This document shows, one piece after another, positions 6,664 to 14,628 of a stretch of 16,184 nt of DNA. The translations under genes were made by a program, and so were the position numbers. The DNA lies in NCBI GenBank assembly GCA_900544635.1, contig UQVV01000015.1, positions 1 through 16,184 of the forward strand. Reading direction: 5' to 3'. Position 1 is the first letter of the stretch, and each line of letters opens with the position of its first letter. Below the pieces are notes generated by a model, which saw only the letters and a program-made list of their open reading frames with translations, was not told where the DNA came from and did not search any database. This DNA comes from an uncultured Cloacibacillus sp. Its GTDB lineage: Bacteria > Synergistota > Synergistia > Synergistales > Synergistaceae.

Positions 6664-8328
6664 TTACTGTTCTCTGAGCACGCCGCCTTCTACGCCGGAG
6701 GTGGCGAAGGCGCGGTAGCGGCTGAGGAACGGGCTGTCGGTCGGCTGAACGTGCGGCTGGAATTTCTTGCGGCGTTCGGCGAGGACTTCTTCGGGGACGA
6801 GAAGGTCGAGGCGTTTCTCCGGGATGTTGATGGAGATGATGTCGCCCTCTTCGACGAGGCCTATCGGGCCGCCGATCGCGGCTTCGGGCGATACGTGGCC
6901 GATGGAGGCTCCGCGCGTCGCGCCGGAGAAGCGTCCGTCGGTGATGAGCGCGACGGTGCTGCCTTTGCCCTGGCCCATTATCGCGGAGGTGGGGCCGAGC
7001 ATTTCGCGCATGCCGGGGCCGCCCTTCGGTCCTTCGTAGCGGATGACGACGACGTCGCCGTCTTTGATTTCGTTGTTCATTATCGCGGCGCTCGCGGCTT
7101 CTTCTCCGTCGAATACGCGCGCGGGGCCTTTATGTACGAGCATTTCGGGCGCTACGGCGGCCTGCTTGACTATCGCGCCGAGCGGGGCGAGGGTGCCTTT
7201 GATGAAGGCGAGTCCGCCCTCTTTGTGGTGCGGCTTGTCGAGCGGGCGTATTACTTCGGGGTCGGAGATTTTCGCGTTCGCGACGTTTTCGGCGGTGGTG
7301 TGGCCCGTGACGGTGATTGTCTCGCCGTGGATGAGGCCCGCGTCGAGCAGCTCGTGCATGAGGGCCTGGACGCCGCCGGCGCGCCAGAGGTCTTCGATGT
7401 GGTGCGCGCCGCCCGGGCTCATGGAGCAGAGGTGCGGCACTTTTTCGCCGATTTCGTTGAAGAGGTCGAGGGACATTTCAAGGCCCGCCGCCCACGCTAT
7501 CGCGGGGAGGTGGAGCGAGGTATTGGTGGAGCCGCCGAGCGCGAGGTCTACGGCGACGGCGTTGCGGAAGGCGTCCATCGTGAGGATGTCGCGCGGACGG
7601 ATGTTCTTGTTCACCATGTCCATGACGGCGCGTCCCGCGTCTTTCGCGAGGCGGATGCGTCCCGCGTGTACCGCGGGCACGGTGCCGTTGCCGGGGAGGG
7701 CGAGGCCGAGCACTTCCATCATGCAGTTCATCGTGTTGGCGGTGAACATGCCGGAGCAGGAGCCGCAGCCGGGGCAGGCGTTGTCTTCGATTTCCTGGAG
7801 GGCCGCGTCGTCTATCTTGCCGGCGGAGCGCATGCCTACGCCTTCAAATACGCTGTTGAGGTCGAGGACTTTGCCTTTGTTCTGTCCCGCCATCATCGGG
7901 CCGCCGGATATGACGACAGAGGGCAGGTTGAGCTCGGCGGCGGCCATCGCCATGCCGGGGACTATTTTGTCGCAGTTCGGGACGAGGACGAGTCCGTCGA
8001 AGGCGTGCGCGCGCGCCATGACTTCTATGGAGTCCATGATGAGCTCGCGGCTCGCGAGGGAGAATTTCATTCCCTCGTGGTTCATCGCGATTCCGTCGCA
8101 TACGCCGATGACGGGGAACTCTATCGGGAGTCCGCCAGCGGCGTAGATGCCGGCCTTGACCGCTTCGGTGATGCTGCGCAGGTGGACGTGTCCGGGTATG
8201 ACCGCGTTATAGGCGTTGGCTATGCCTATCCACGGGCGTTCTATCTCCCAGTCTGTGTAGCCCGCCGCCTTGAGGAGCGAGCGGTGGGGGCTGCGCATGT
8301 AGCCTTTTTTCGCTTTGTCGCTGTTCAT
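6664..8328 (-). CDS. ilvD: Dihydroxy-acid dehydratase
   Basis: IlvD dehydrates 2,3-dihydroxy-isovalerate and 2,3-dihydroxy-3-methylvalerate to the keto acids that precede valine/leucine and isoleucine. The protein has about 554 residues, normal for the short IlvD class. Visible signatures are [13 protein letters not shown] (Cys77), [13 protein letters not shown] (Cys119), [18 protein letters not shown] (Cys185-Cys191 region) and the C-terminal-domain [19 protein letters not shown]. The Cys119 and Cys191 regions supply Fe-S ligands in the family. The motif before the first helix is IPGHVHLR, as in E. coli IlvD, not the TPCN-type with a third cysteine. I place the start at the ATG at 8328, spaced correctly from AAGAAGG; the GTG six bases earlier is too close. 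It is the last gene of the operon, 23 bp after ilvB, and is followed by a terminator. Confidence 0.96.
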   Translation of the reverse strand: MNSDKAKKGYMRSPHRSLLKAAGYTDWEIERPWIGIANAYNAVIPGHVHLRSITEAVKAGIYAAGGLPIEFPVIGVCDGIAMNHEGMKFSLASRELIMDSIEVMARAHAFDGLVLVPNCDKIVPGMAMAAAELNLPSVVISGGPMMAGQNKGKVLDLNSVFEGVGMRSAGKIDDAALQEIEDNACPGCGSCSGMFTANTMNCMMEVLGLALPGNGTVPAVHAGRIRLAKDAGRAVMDMVNKNIRPRDILTMDAFRNAVAVDLALGGSTNTSLHLPAIAWAAGLEMSLDLFNEIGEKVPHLCSMSPGGAHHIEDLWRAGGVQALMHELLDAGLIHGETITVTGHTTAENVANAKISDPEVIRPLDKPHHKEGGLAFIKGTLAPLGAIVKQAAVAPEMLVHKGPARVFDGEEAASAAIMNNEIKDGDVVVIRYEGPKGGPGMREMLGPTSAIMGQGKGSTVALITDGRFSGATRGASIGHVSPEAAIGGPIGLVEEGDIISINIPEKRLDLLVPEEVLAERRKKFQPHVQPTDSPFLSRYRAFATSGVEGGVLREQ

Positions 8329-8351
8329 TTCCACACCTTCTTGAGAAAGTT

Positions 8352-10037
8352 TTATAACGTGCTTACCATATTATCTATCGAATCGCCGGGATACACCATC
8401 GGTAAAACCATCGCTCCCTGCGGAATTCTTACGTCGAGAAGCGCAGGGCCGGGCTCCGCGAGCATTTTTTCTATCGCGGGGCGCAGCTCGCCGGGCGAGG
8501 AGACGGAGAAGGCGGGGACGCCCATGCTCTCCGAGAGCGCGACGAAGTCGGGATTGCGCGTGTAGATGGTGTTCGAGTAGCGGCAGTTGTAGAAGAGGTA
8601 CTGCCACTGGCGGACGTTGCCGAGGCATGCGTTGTTGAGGAGCATTATCTTGACGGGGATGTTGTATCTCGCGCAGGTGTCGAGCTCCTGTATGTTCATC
8701 ATGAGGCTGCCGTCGCCCGCTACGCAGCAGACGGTCTGTCCCGGGCAGGCGTAGGCCGCGCCTATCGCGGCGGGGAAGCCGAAGCCCATCGTGCCGAGGC
8801 CGCCGGAGCTGAGGAAGCGGCGCGGAGCCTCTACCTTGCAGTGCTGGGCCGCCCACATCTGGTTCTGTCCGACTTCGGTCGTGATTATCGCCTTGTGGTC
8901 GGTGATTTCGCAGAAGGCCTCGAGCGCCTGCCACGGCGCTATCTCGCCCTCGTAGGAGCTGTGCGGCATCGGCTCTTTGCGGCGGATGTCGGCGAGGGTT
9001 TTGTTCCATTCGCTGTGGTCGGCGATTTTTTTGCGCATCGCGCCCATTATCGCTTCGAGCACGCGGCCCGCGTCGCCGATGAGCCAGACGTCGGACTCTA
9101 CGGTTTTGTCTATTTCGGCGGGGTCGAGGTCTATGTGTATTATCTTCGCGTCGGCGGCGAATCTCTGGCGGTTTCCGGTCGTGCGGTCGCTGAAGCGCGA
9201 GCCTATCGCGACGACCACGTCTGCCGCCATGAGCGCGCGGTTCGCGACGGGGTGTCCGTGCATGCCGGCCATACCGAGCGCGAGCCCGCTCGGGTGCGAC
9301 TCGGGGAAGGCGCCTTTGCCGAGAAGCGTCGTCGTCACGGGTATCTCGTATTTAAGCGCGAATTCGGTGAGCAGCTCCGAGGCTCCGGAGCAGACCACGC
9401 CGCCGCCCGCGAATATCACGGGGCGCTCCGCGTGTTCTATCAGCGAGACGGCCTCGTCGAGCCGCGCGACGTTGTAGTTGTTTTCGGGATGATAGCCCAT
9501 GAAGTCGAGCTGCGTGGAATACTGGTAGTCGCCCGAGGCTTTCTGAACGTCTGCGGGGAAGTCTATGAGCACGGGGCCGGGACGTCCCGACGCCGCGATG
9601 TAGAAAGCCTTGTGGACGGTCGACTGTATCGCGTCGACGGAGTGAAGCTGGAAGCTGTGCTTCACAAAGGGCAGGCTCGCGCCTATCATGTCGGCCTCCT
9701 GGAAGGCGTCCGTGCCGATGACGGACTGCGCGACCTGGCCCGTTATCGCGACGAGCGGCACTGAGTCGAGGTTCGCCGTCGCTATTCCGGTAAGAAGATT
9801 CGTGGCGCCGGGGCCGGATGTCGCGATGCAGACGCCGGGCCTCCCGCCCGCGCGCGCGTAGCCGTCCGCGGCGTGCGCGGCCGCCTGCTCGTGGCGCATC
9901 AGAATGTGGTTTAGTTTTGAATCGTAAAGAGCGTCGTATAGATGAATGACAGTTCCGCCCGGGATGCCGAAGAGCGTGCTTACGCCTTCGTCCTCGAGCG
10001 CCTTGACCATCATCTGAGCCCCGTTCATTTTCGCCAT
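8352..10037 (-). CDS. ilvB: Acetolactate synthase (acetohydroxyacid synthase), large catalytic subunit
   Basis: This 561-residue thiamine-diphosphate enzyme condenses two pyruvates, or pyruvate and 2-ketobutyrate, to acetolactate or acetohydroxybutyrate: the committed step of branched-chain amino-acid synthesis. Features seen: [15 protein letters not shown], the catalytic-Glu segment [15 protein letters not shown] (about residues 48-62), [15 protein letters not shown], the FAD-domain motif [10 protein letters not shown], and the thiamine-diphosphate motif [14 protein letters not shown] followed by [14 protein letters not shown]. The FAD-type motif and the partner IlvN argue for the anabolic enzyme over catabolic AlsS. 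The ATG has AAGGAG with 8-bp spacing. It is separated from ilvC by a 104-bp gap and, unusually, from its regulatory subunit gene ilvN by ilvC. Confidence 0.96.
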   Translation of the reverse strand: MAKMNGAQMMVKALEDEGVSTLFGIPGGTVIHLYDALYDSKLNHILMRHEQAAAHAADGYARAGGRPGVCIATSGPGATNLLTGIATANLDSVPLVAITGQVAQSVIGTDAFQEADMIGASLPFVKHSFQLHSVDAIQSTVHKAFYIAASGRPGPVLIDFPADVQKASGDYQYSTQLDFMGYHPENNYNVARLDEAVSLIEHAERPVIFAGGGVVCSGASELLTEFALKYEIPVTTTLLGKGAFPESHPSGLALGMAGMHGHPVANRALMAADVVVAIGSRFSDRTTGNRQRFAADAKIIHIDLDPAEIDKTVESDVWLIGDAGRVLEAIMGAMRKKIADHSEWNKTLADIRRKEPMPHSSYEGEIAPWQALEAFCEITDHKAIITTEVGQNQMWAAQHCKVEAPRRFLSSGGLGTMGFGFPAAIGAAYACPGQTVCCVAGDGSLMMNIQELDTCARYNIPVKIMLLNNACLGNVRQWQYLFYNCRYSNTIYTRNPDFVALSESMGVPAFSVSSPGELRPAIEKMLAEPGPALLDVRIPQGAMVLPMVYPGDSIDNMVSTL

Positions 10038-10141
10038 TGACAGCGCTCCTTTTTGCTTGTCGTCTGTTTTTCGTTACGCGGCGGATATTCCGCGAAGCCG
10101 CGCGGACGGGGCGCGCCCGCCCGCACGGAAAGTGCTTTTGA
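10038..10141 (-). other. 104-bp gap between ilvC and ilvB
   Basis: This is the longest gap inside the operon. It holds the ilvB ribosome site (AAGGAG) and several GC-rich partial inverted repeats, for example GCGGA-TAT-TCCGC at 10081-10093 and the palindrome GGGCGCGCCC near 10110. No T-run follows any hairpin, and I see no convincing promoter or small gene. It may be a processing or stability element. Confidence 0.5.
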
Positions 10142-11179
<1,038 letters not shown>

Positions 11180-11217
11180 TTATTTATATCGCAAAGCTGT
11201 TAAAGCCCGTGATAACC

Positions 11218-11706
11218 CTAGTTGGCGAAGCCGGTGCGCGAGAGCGCCACCTGGCCCGAGCCCGCCGTTTCGAGAATGCCGTAGGGCTTGAGCGCCTCGA
11301 GGCAGGCCTCAACCTTGCCGCGGTCGCCCGTCACCTCAAGCGTAATCGCGTCCGAGCCGAGGTCCACGACGCGGCAGCGGAAAATCTCCGCCGTCTGGAG
11401 GATGTGCGGCCTGCGGTCGACGGGCGCGAGCACCTTCACGAGAGAAAGCCAGCGCTCGACGAAGGGCCCTTCCTTTGTAAGATTGCGCACCTCGACGACC
11501 TCGATGAGCTTCATAAGCTGCTTGCGTATCTGCTCGTAAGCGCCCTCCTCGCCCTCGATGATGACGGTGAAGCGTGAAAGCCCCGGCACGTCCGTGCGGC
11601 CGACGCTGAGGCTCTCTATGTTGTAGCCGCGGCGGCATATGAGGTTCGCGATACGCATGAGCACACCCGGATTGTCTTCGGATATGATGCTGAAAGTACT
11701 CTTCAC
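11218..11706 (-). CDS. ilvN: Acetolactate synthase, small regulatory subunit
   Basis: This 162-residue ACT-domain protein binds IlvB, raises its activity and in the family confers valine feedback inhibition. The N-terminal ACT domain is clear: STFSIISEDNPGVLMRIANL then RRGYNIESLSVGRTDVPGLSRFTV (residues about 3-50). A second half follows with VDLGSDAITLEVTGD, and the C-terminal LKPYGILETAGSGQVALSR is typical of the full-length IlvN/IlvH form. The start codon is GTG (11704-11706), with AAAGGG about 10 bp upstream; no better in-frame ATG lies before the attenuator. It is the first structural gene behind that attenuator. Placing the small subunit first, apart from ilvB, is unusual compared with the common ilvB-ilvN-ilvC order. 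Confidence 0.95.
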   Translation of the reverse strand: MKSTFSIISEDNPGVLMRIANLICRRGYNIESLSVGRTDVPGLSRFTVIIEGEEGAYEQIRKQLMKLIEVVEVRNLTKEGPFVERWLSLVKVLAPVDRRPHILQTAEIFRCRVVDLGSDAITLEVTGDRGKVEACLEALKPYGILETAGSGQVALSRTGFAN

Positions 11707-11743
11707 TCTGAAAACGCCCTTTCTTCCAAATACTTCAAATAAT

Positions 11744-11776
11744 AAAAAAGACCGGAACCCCTCGCGGGCCCCGGTC
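11744..11776 (-). terminator. Attenuator terminator in the ilv leader
   Basis: On the minus strand GACCGGGGCCC and GGGTTCCGGTC form an 11-bp stem (two G-U pairs) with a 5-nt loop GCGAG, directly followed by TTTTTT. It sits between the leader-peptide stop codon and ilvN, so it must be bypassed for operon expression. The 5' arm is also part of the alternative antiterminator pairing. Confidence 0.92.
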
Positions 11777-11820
11777 CGAAATTAACACAGACGCTAAGCG
11801 CCGGTCACTTCGGGGGACCC
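11766..11820 (-). promoter_or_regulatory. Antiterminator pairing of the ilv attenuator
   Basis: GGGTCCC, within leader codons 21-23 (11814-11820), can pair over 7 bp with GGGGCCC (11766-11772), which is the inner 5' arm of the terminator. The two structures exclude each other. A ribosome stalled on the Val/Ile run at codons 10-18 would leave GGGTCCC free and favour antitermination. A ribosome reaching the stop codon would cover it and let the terminator form. The pairing is seen in sequence; the mechanism follows the known E. coli ilv/leu model. Confidence 0.75.
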
Positions 11821-11880
11821 GCTGCTAATAATAACGACGACTACGTTAATAACGTTGGATATAAAGCTATTACCGCGCAT
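11794..11880 (-). CDS. ilv operon leader peptide, 28 residues
   Basis: A short reading frame starts at an ATG with GAGGGGAAGG about 8 bp upstream and ends at TAG 18 bp before the terminator stem. Its centre reads NVINVVVVII: codons 10-18 give five Val and three Ile around one Asn, and Ile7 precedes them. No Leu codon is present. Such a composition, placed ahead of an intrinsic terminator and ilvN, is the signature of a ribosome-mediated attenuation peptide sensing charged tRNA-Val and tRNA-Ile. Two further in-frame ATGs exist upstream (11928 and 11940), but the first is about 10 nt from the predicted transcription start without a ribosome site, and the second lies before it. The peptide itself is not expected to have another function. 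Confidence 0.88.
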   Translation of the reverse strand: MRGNSFISNVINVVVVIISSGSPEVTGA

Positions 11881-11943
11881 CACAGCGCCCTTCCCCTCGT
11901 GCCGGATTGAAAGATCAACGCCTTTCATGGCATAGCACATAAC

Positions 11944-11972
11944 ATAATAAAAGCAGTTTTTACAAATGTCAA
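11944..11972 (-). promoter_or_regulatory. Promoter of the ilvNCBD operon
   Basis: On the minus strand a perfect -35 TTGACA (11967-11972) is separated by 17 bp from -10 TATTAT (11944-11949), one mismatch from consensus. The predicted start is near 11937, giving a leader of about 230 nt before ilvN. Such a strong core promoter fits an operon controlled mainly by attenuation. Confidence 0.9.
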
Positions 11973-12134
11973 CAAGGCGAAATAAAAATCACCGCCGTTT
12001 TGCTTAGCGCAGGCGCGCTGTTTTCAGCTTTCGGCACGGATATAAAAAGCAGCGCCGCGCTTCGCTTAATAAAAATTACGTCGTTTACATTGAACTCTTA
12101 CAAAAGCCCGACGGCGCGCGGCGCGCGCAATTTT
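11973..12134. other. Non-coding stretch between the divergent ilv and Fur-like promoters
   Basis: The stretch is AT-richer than the rest of the window, with one GC-rich alternating tract (GGCGCGCGGCGCGCGC near 12111-12126). A 65-codon open frame at 12000-12197 begins at TTG without a ribosome site and is not credible. I see no RNA gene or clear additional operator here. Confidence 0.5.
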
Positions 12135-12151
12135 ACGCAATATAATTGCGT
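12135..12151 (+). promoter_or_regulatory. Candidate operator: perfect 7-3-7 inverted repeat upstream of the Fur-like gene
   Basis: ACGCAAT-ATA-ATTGCGT is a perfect inverted repeat that overlaps the -35 region of the promoter for the Fur-family gene. An extra CGCAATT half-site (12126-12132) lies just upstream. Placement suggests autoregulation. The spacing and arms do not match the classical Fur or PerR box, so binding by this protein is an inference. Confidence 0.55.
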
Positions 12152-12175
12152 TTCATCGGCGAATAAATATATAAT
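12146..12175 (+). promoter_or_regulatory. Promoter of the Fur-like/moeA-like/xdhC operon
   Basis: A consensus -10 TATAAT at 12170-12175 has a weak -35 TTGCGT at 12146-12151 with 18-bp spacing. The -35 lies within the inverted repeat, so a bound repressor would block polymerase. The expected start is near 12182. Confidence 0.65.
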
Positions 12176-12217
12176 GATAGCGGCTCGCTTATCTTAAAAA
12201 CATCGGAGGAACGCGCT

Positions 12218-12649
12218 TTGGATATAGAAAAAACGCTGAAAAACGCGGGGCTGCGCACGACGCGCCAGAGAAGGGTCATACTCGAGCTCCTTCTTGCCTG
12301 CTGCTCGCCGCTCTCGCACGCCGAGATACTTTCAAAAATCGAAGAGCACCTCGACCGCGTCACGCTCTACCGAACGCTCGAGACGCTGCGCAAGGCAGGC
12401 ATCGTCCACCAGGTGCAGGGCATCGACGGCGTGTGGCGCTTCTGCGCGCACGGCGAAGGCGCGGACGGATGCCCCGGCGACCATCCGCACTTCCTCTGCC
12501 TCGAATGCGGACGCATGTTCTGCCTCGCGGACCAGAAGATGCCGCGCGTAAAGGTCCCCGCGGGCGTCGAAGTCGAGGGCAAGCAGTTCGTAGTCTACGG
12601 ACGGTGCGCCGAATGCGCCGTGCAGAAAAAAACCGGCAGGGAGGAATAA
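12218..12649 (+). CDS. Fur-family metal-responsive transcriptional regulator (Fur/Zur/PerR type)
   Basis: This 143-residue cytoplasmic DNA-binding protein has the Fur winged helix: GLRTTRQRRVILELL (residues 11-25), HAEILSKI and the recognition-helix segment DRVTLYRTLETLRKAGIV (46-63). The C-terminal dimerisation/metal domain contains HPHFLCLECG with His89, His91, Cys94 and Cys97, and a second Cys pair CAEC at 130-133: together the structural zinc site of the family. Which metal it senses cannot be told. Translation starts at TTG (12218), supported by GGAGGA at 7-bp spacing; no ATG is nearby. The moeA-like gene begins 7 bp after the stop, so the regulator is first gene of a three-gene operon and probably controls it through the inverted repeat at its promoter. 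Confidence 0.92.
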   Translation: MDIEKTLKNAGLRTTRQRRVILELLLACCSPLSHAEILSKIEEHLDRVTLYRTLETLRKAGIVHQVQGIDGVWRFCAHGEGADGCPGDHPHFLCLECGRMFCLADQKMPRVKVPAGVEVEGKQFVVYGRCAECAVQKKTGREE

Positions 12650-12656
12650 CGCAGCA

Positions 12657-13706
12657 ATGAAGATAACGCAGATTCCGCTGGAGCAGGCCGTCGGGCTTCC
12701 GCTCGCGCACGACCTGACGCAGATAGACGCGAAGAACCGCAAAAAATCGGCGCGCTTCAAAAAAGGCCAGATAATCACCGAGGCGGACCTCGAGACGCTG
12801 CGCAGCATGGGGCGCGAAAACCTCTCCGTCATGGAGCTCTCGCCCGGCGACGTACACGAGGACGACGCGGCGATGCAGCTCGGCGAGGCGCTCTGCGGCG
12901 AGAACCTCCGCGTCACGCCGCCCGCCGAGGGACGCTGCAACCTCGTCGCCGAAACGTCGGGAATGCTCTGCTACCTCGCGGAGACGGTCAACCGCGTCAA
13001 CCAGGACCCCGACTGGGTTCTCTCCGCGCTCGCGCCGAACCGTCCCGTGCTCAAGGGCCAGGTCGTCGCTGGCTTCCGCATCCGCCCGCTCGTGCTCGAG
13101 GACTACCGCGTAGAGCGCGCCGTCGCCGTCGTGCGCGGCAGCAAGCCCTTCGCCGTGCTGCCCTTCCGCCCGCTCCGCGTCGGCCTCGTCACGACAGGCA
13201 AGGAAATCGTCGACCGCCGCGTGGAGGACGCCTTCCGCCCGAAGCTGCTCGAAAAGCTCGAACGCCTCGGCGGCGGCACGCTCATGGGGCAGCGCTTCTG
13301 CACCGACTCGCTCGAGCTTATAAGCGAGGCGATAGGCGCATTTCTCGACGAAGACGCCGACGTGATAATCTGCACCGGCGGCATGAGCGTCGACGCCGAC
13401 GACAAGACCCCAGGCGCGATACGCTCCCGCTGCCGCCGCATAGCCTTCCAGGGCACGCCCGCGCTCCCCGGCGCGATGCTCATGCTCGGCTGGGCGAAAT
13501 CGCCGAAGGACGGACGCGACGTCGCCGTCATAGGCGCGCCCGCCTGCGTCGCCTTCGACGACCGCACCGCGCTCGACAAGCTGCTGCCCTTCATATTCGC
13601 GGGAATAGAGCCCGGCGACCTCGTCCGCCGCTGGGGCGTCGGCGGCCTCTGCGAGCACTGCGCCGTCTGCCACTACCCGGCCTGCTCGTTCGCGGCGGGA
13701 AGTTAA
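12657..13706 (+). CDS. MoeA/MogA-like molybdopterin-binding protein with C-terminal four-Cys motif
   Basis: The 349-residue protein has the molybdopterin-binding fold of the MoeA/MogA family: RVGLVTTGKEIVDRRVEDAF (around 178-197) and the signature ICTGGMSVDADDKTPGAIR (near 240-258), followed by GTPALPGAMLMLGW and VAVIGAPACVAFDDRTALDKL. It is shorter than MoeA and has a different N-terminal half (MKITQIPLEQAVGLPLAHDL), matching stand-alone proteins found beside XdhC. It likely handles molybdopterin or Mo-cofactor for a hydroxylase in the cytoplasm. The C-terminus ends with Cys332, Cys335, Cys338 and Cys343 (C-x2-C-x2-C-x4-C), which could bind zinc or an Fe-S cluster. It starts at an ATG 7 bp after the Fur-like stop, with GGGAGGA inside that gene's end. 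xdhC follows 19 bp later. Confidence 0.85.
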   Translation: MKITQIPLEQAVGLPLAHDLTQIDAKNRKKSARFKKGQIITEADLETLRSMGRENLSVMELSPGDVHEDDAAMQLGEALCGENLRVTPPAEGRCNLVAETSGMLCYLAETVNRVNQDPDWVLSALAPNRPVLKGQVVAGFRIRPLVLEDYRVERAVAVVRGSKPFAVLPFRPLRVGLVTTGKEIVDRRVEDAFRPKLLEKLERLGGGTLMGQRFCTDSLELISEAIGAFLDEDADVIICTGGMSVDADDKTPGAIRSRCRRIAFQGTPALPGAMLMLGWAKSPKDGRDVAVIGAPACVAFDDRTALDKLLPFIFAGIEPGDLVRRWGVGGLCEHCAVCHYPACSFAAGS

Positions 13707-13725
13707 ACGAACGGAGGCGCGTGAC

Positions 13726-14529
13726 ATGAACGCAGAGCTTCTGAACAAAATCAACCAGGAGGTGCAGAACGGCGGCTTCGGCGCTATATGCACCGTCATA
13801 GACGAAAGCGGCTCCACGCCGCGCAGCCGAGGCGCGTCGATGTGGGTGCGCCCCGACGGCACAATCGCGGGAACGATAGGCGGCGGCCTCATCGAATACG
13901 AAGCGATACAGCAGGCGCTCGGGCTCATGAAAAGCGGCGAAGCCTCGCGCCTCTGGCACAAAAGCCTCACCGCGGCCGACGGCATGGTCTGCGGCGGAAA
14001 AGCAAGCGTATTCATCGAAGTCGTAGGCCTCGGCGACGAGCTTGTAATCTTCGGCGCGGGCCACGTCGGGCGCGCAATGGCGGAACTCGGAGCCTTCGCG
14101 GGCTTCCGCGTCACCGTATGGGACGAACGCCCAGAATTCGCAAACGACGAGCGCATCCCGTGGGCGCGGAACATCGTCTGCCCGATAGAAAAAGTTTACG
14201 AAAACGGCCTGAGCCTCCACAGCCGCAGCTACGTCGTCATAATGACGCGCGGACACGCGCTAGACGCGGAAGCGGTCCGCGTCACGGAAGGCATGCCGGG
14301 CGCGTACTACGGCATGATCGGCTCGCGCAGCAAAATCGCCGCCGTGCGCGCCAAACTGCTTGCGGAAGGCGTCTCCGCCGCGCACCTCGACCGCATCTAC
14401 CAGCCCATCGGCCTCCCCATAAAAGCCGAAACCCCGAACGAAATAGCCGTCTCCATAATGTCCGAGATAATAGCCGTAAAATACGGTGCGGACGTGAAAA
14501 GGCTGCGCGGCGAGACCGCGGCGCGGTAG
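13726..14529 (+). CDS. XdhC/CoxI-family molybdenum-hydroxylase maturation protein
   Basis: At 267 residues this is a full-length XdhC-family protein. XdhC binds Mo-cofactor and delivers its sulfurated form to xanthine dehydrogenase-type hydroxylases. The N-terminal XdhC/CoxI motif ESGSTPRSRGASMWVRPDG then GTIGGGLIE (residues 27-57), the MVCGGK motif with Cys89, and the Rossmann segment FGAGHVGRAMAELGAF (109-124) followed by VWDERPEF are all clear, as is the later TRGHALD and the GMIGSRSKIAAVR segment. The ATG has GGAGG about 8-10 bp upstream. It is the third gene behind the Fur-like regulator and ends at a strong terminator. No molybdenum hydroxylase subunit is in the window, so its client enzyme lies elsewhere; a selenium-dependent hydroxylase is possible but unproven. 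Confidence 0.9.
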   Translation: MNAELLNKINQEVQNGGFGAICTVIDESGSTPRSRGASMWVRPDGTIAGTIGGGLIEYEAIQQALGLMKSGEASRLWHKSLTAADGMVCGGKASVFIEVVGLGDELVIFGAGHVGRAMAELGAFAGFRVTVWDERPEFANDERIPWARNIVCPIEKVYENGLSLHSRSYVVIMTRGHALDAEAVRVTEGMPGAYYGMIGSRSKIAAVRAKLLAEGVSAAHLDRIYQPIGLPIKAETPNEIAVSIMSEIIAVKYGADVKRLRGETAAR

Positions 14530-14551
14530 CGGAAATTTTTCAAAACAATCG

Positions 14552-14597
14552 AAAACCCCCGAGGCGAGGAATTTTTCCATCCGCTTCGGGGGTTTTT
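14552..14597. terminator. Probably bidirectional terminator between converging operons
   Basis: CCCCCGAGGCG pairs with CGCTTCGGGGG over 11 bp (one G-U), flanked by AAAA on the left and TTTTT on the right. The loop contains GGAA/TTCC. It can end transcription of xdhC on the plus strand and of the 163-residue gene on the minus strand. Confidence 0.88.
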
Positions 14598-14628
14598 ATA
14601 TCCTGAGATTTTTACGCCGTGCAGAGCG

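Noticed and set aside
6751..8565. 604-codon open frame on the plus strand opposite ilvD
   Set aside because: It is the antisense shadow of ilvD and part of ilvB, has a low-complexity Arg/Ala/Gly/Val-rich composition and no recognisable motif; GC-biased codon positions produce such frames.
11707..11943. T-box riboswitch in the ilv leader
   Set aside because: No T-box consensus (AGGGUGGNACCGCG) or specifier stem is seen; the leader peptide with Val/Ile codons explains the terminator better.
12000..12197. 65-codon open frame between the ilv and Fur-like promoters
   Set aside because: TTG start without ribosome site, overlaps the operator and promoter of the Fur-like gene, no recognisable features.
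12360..14174. 604-codon minus-strand open frame opposite the Fur-like, moeA-like and xdhC genes
   Set aside because: It crosses three well-supported genes and its translation is compositionally biased without family motifs.
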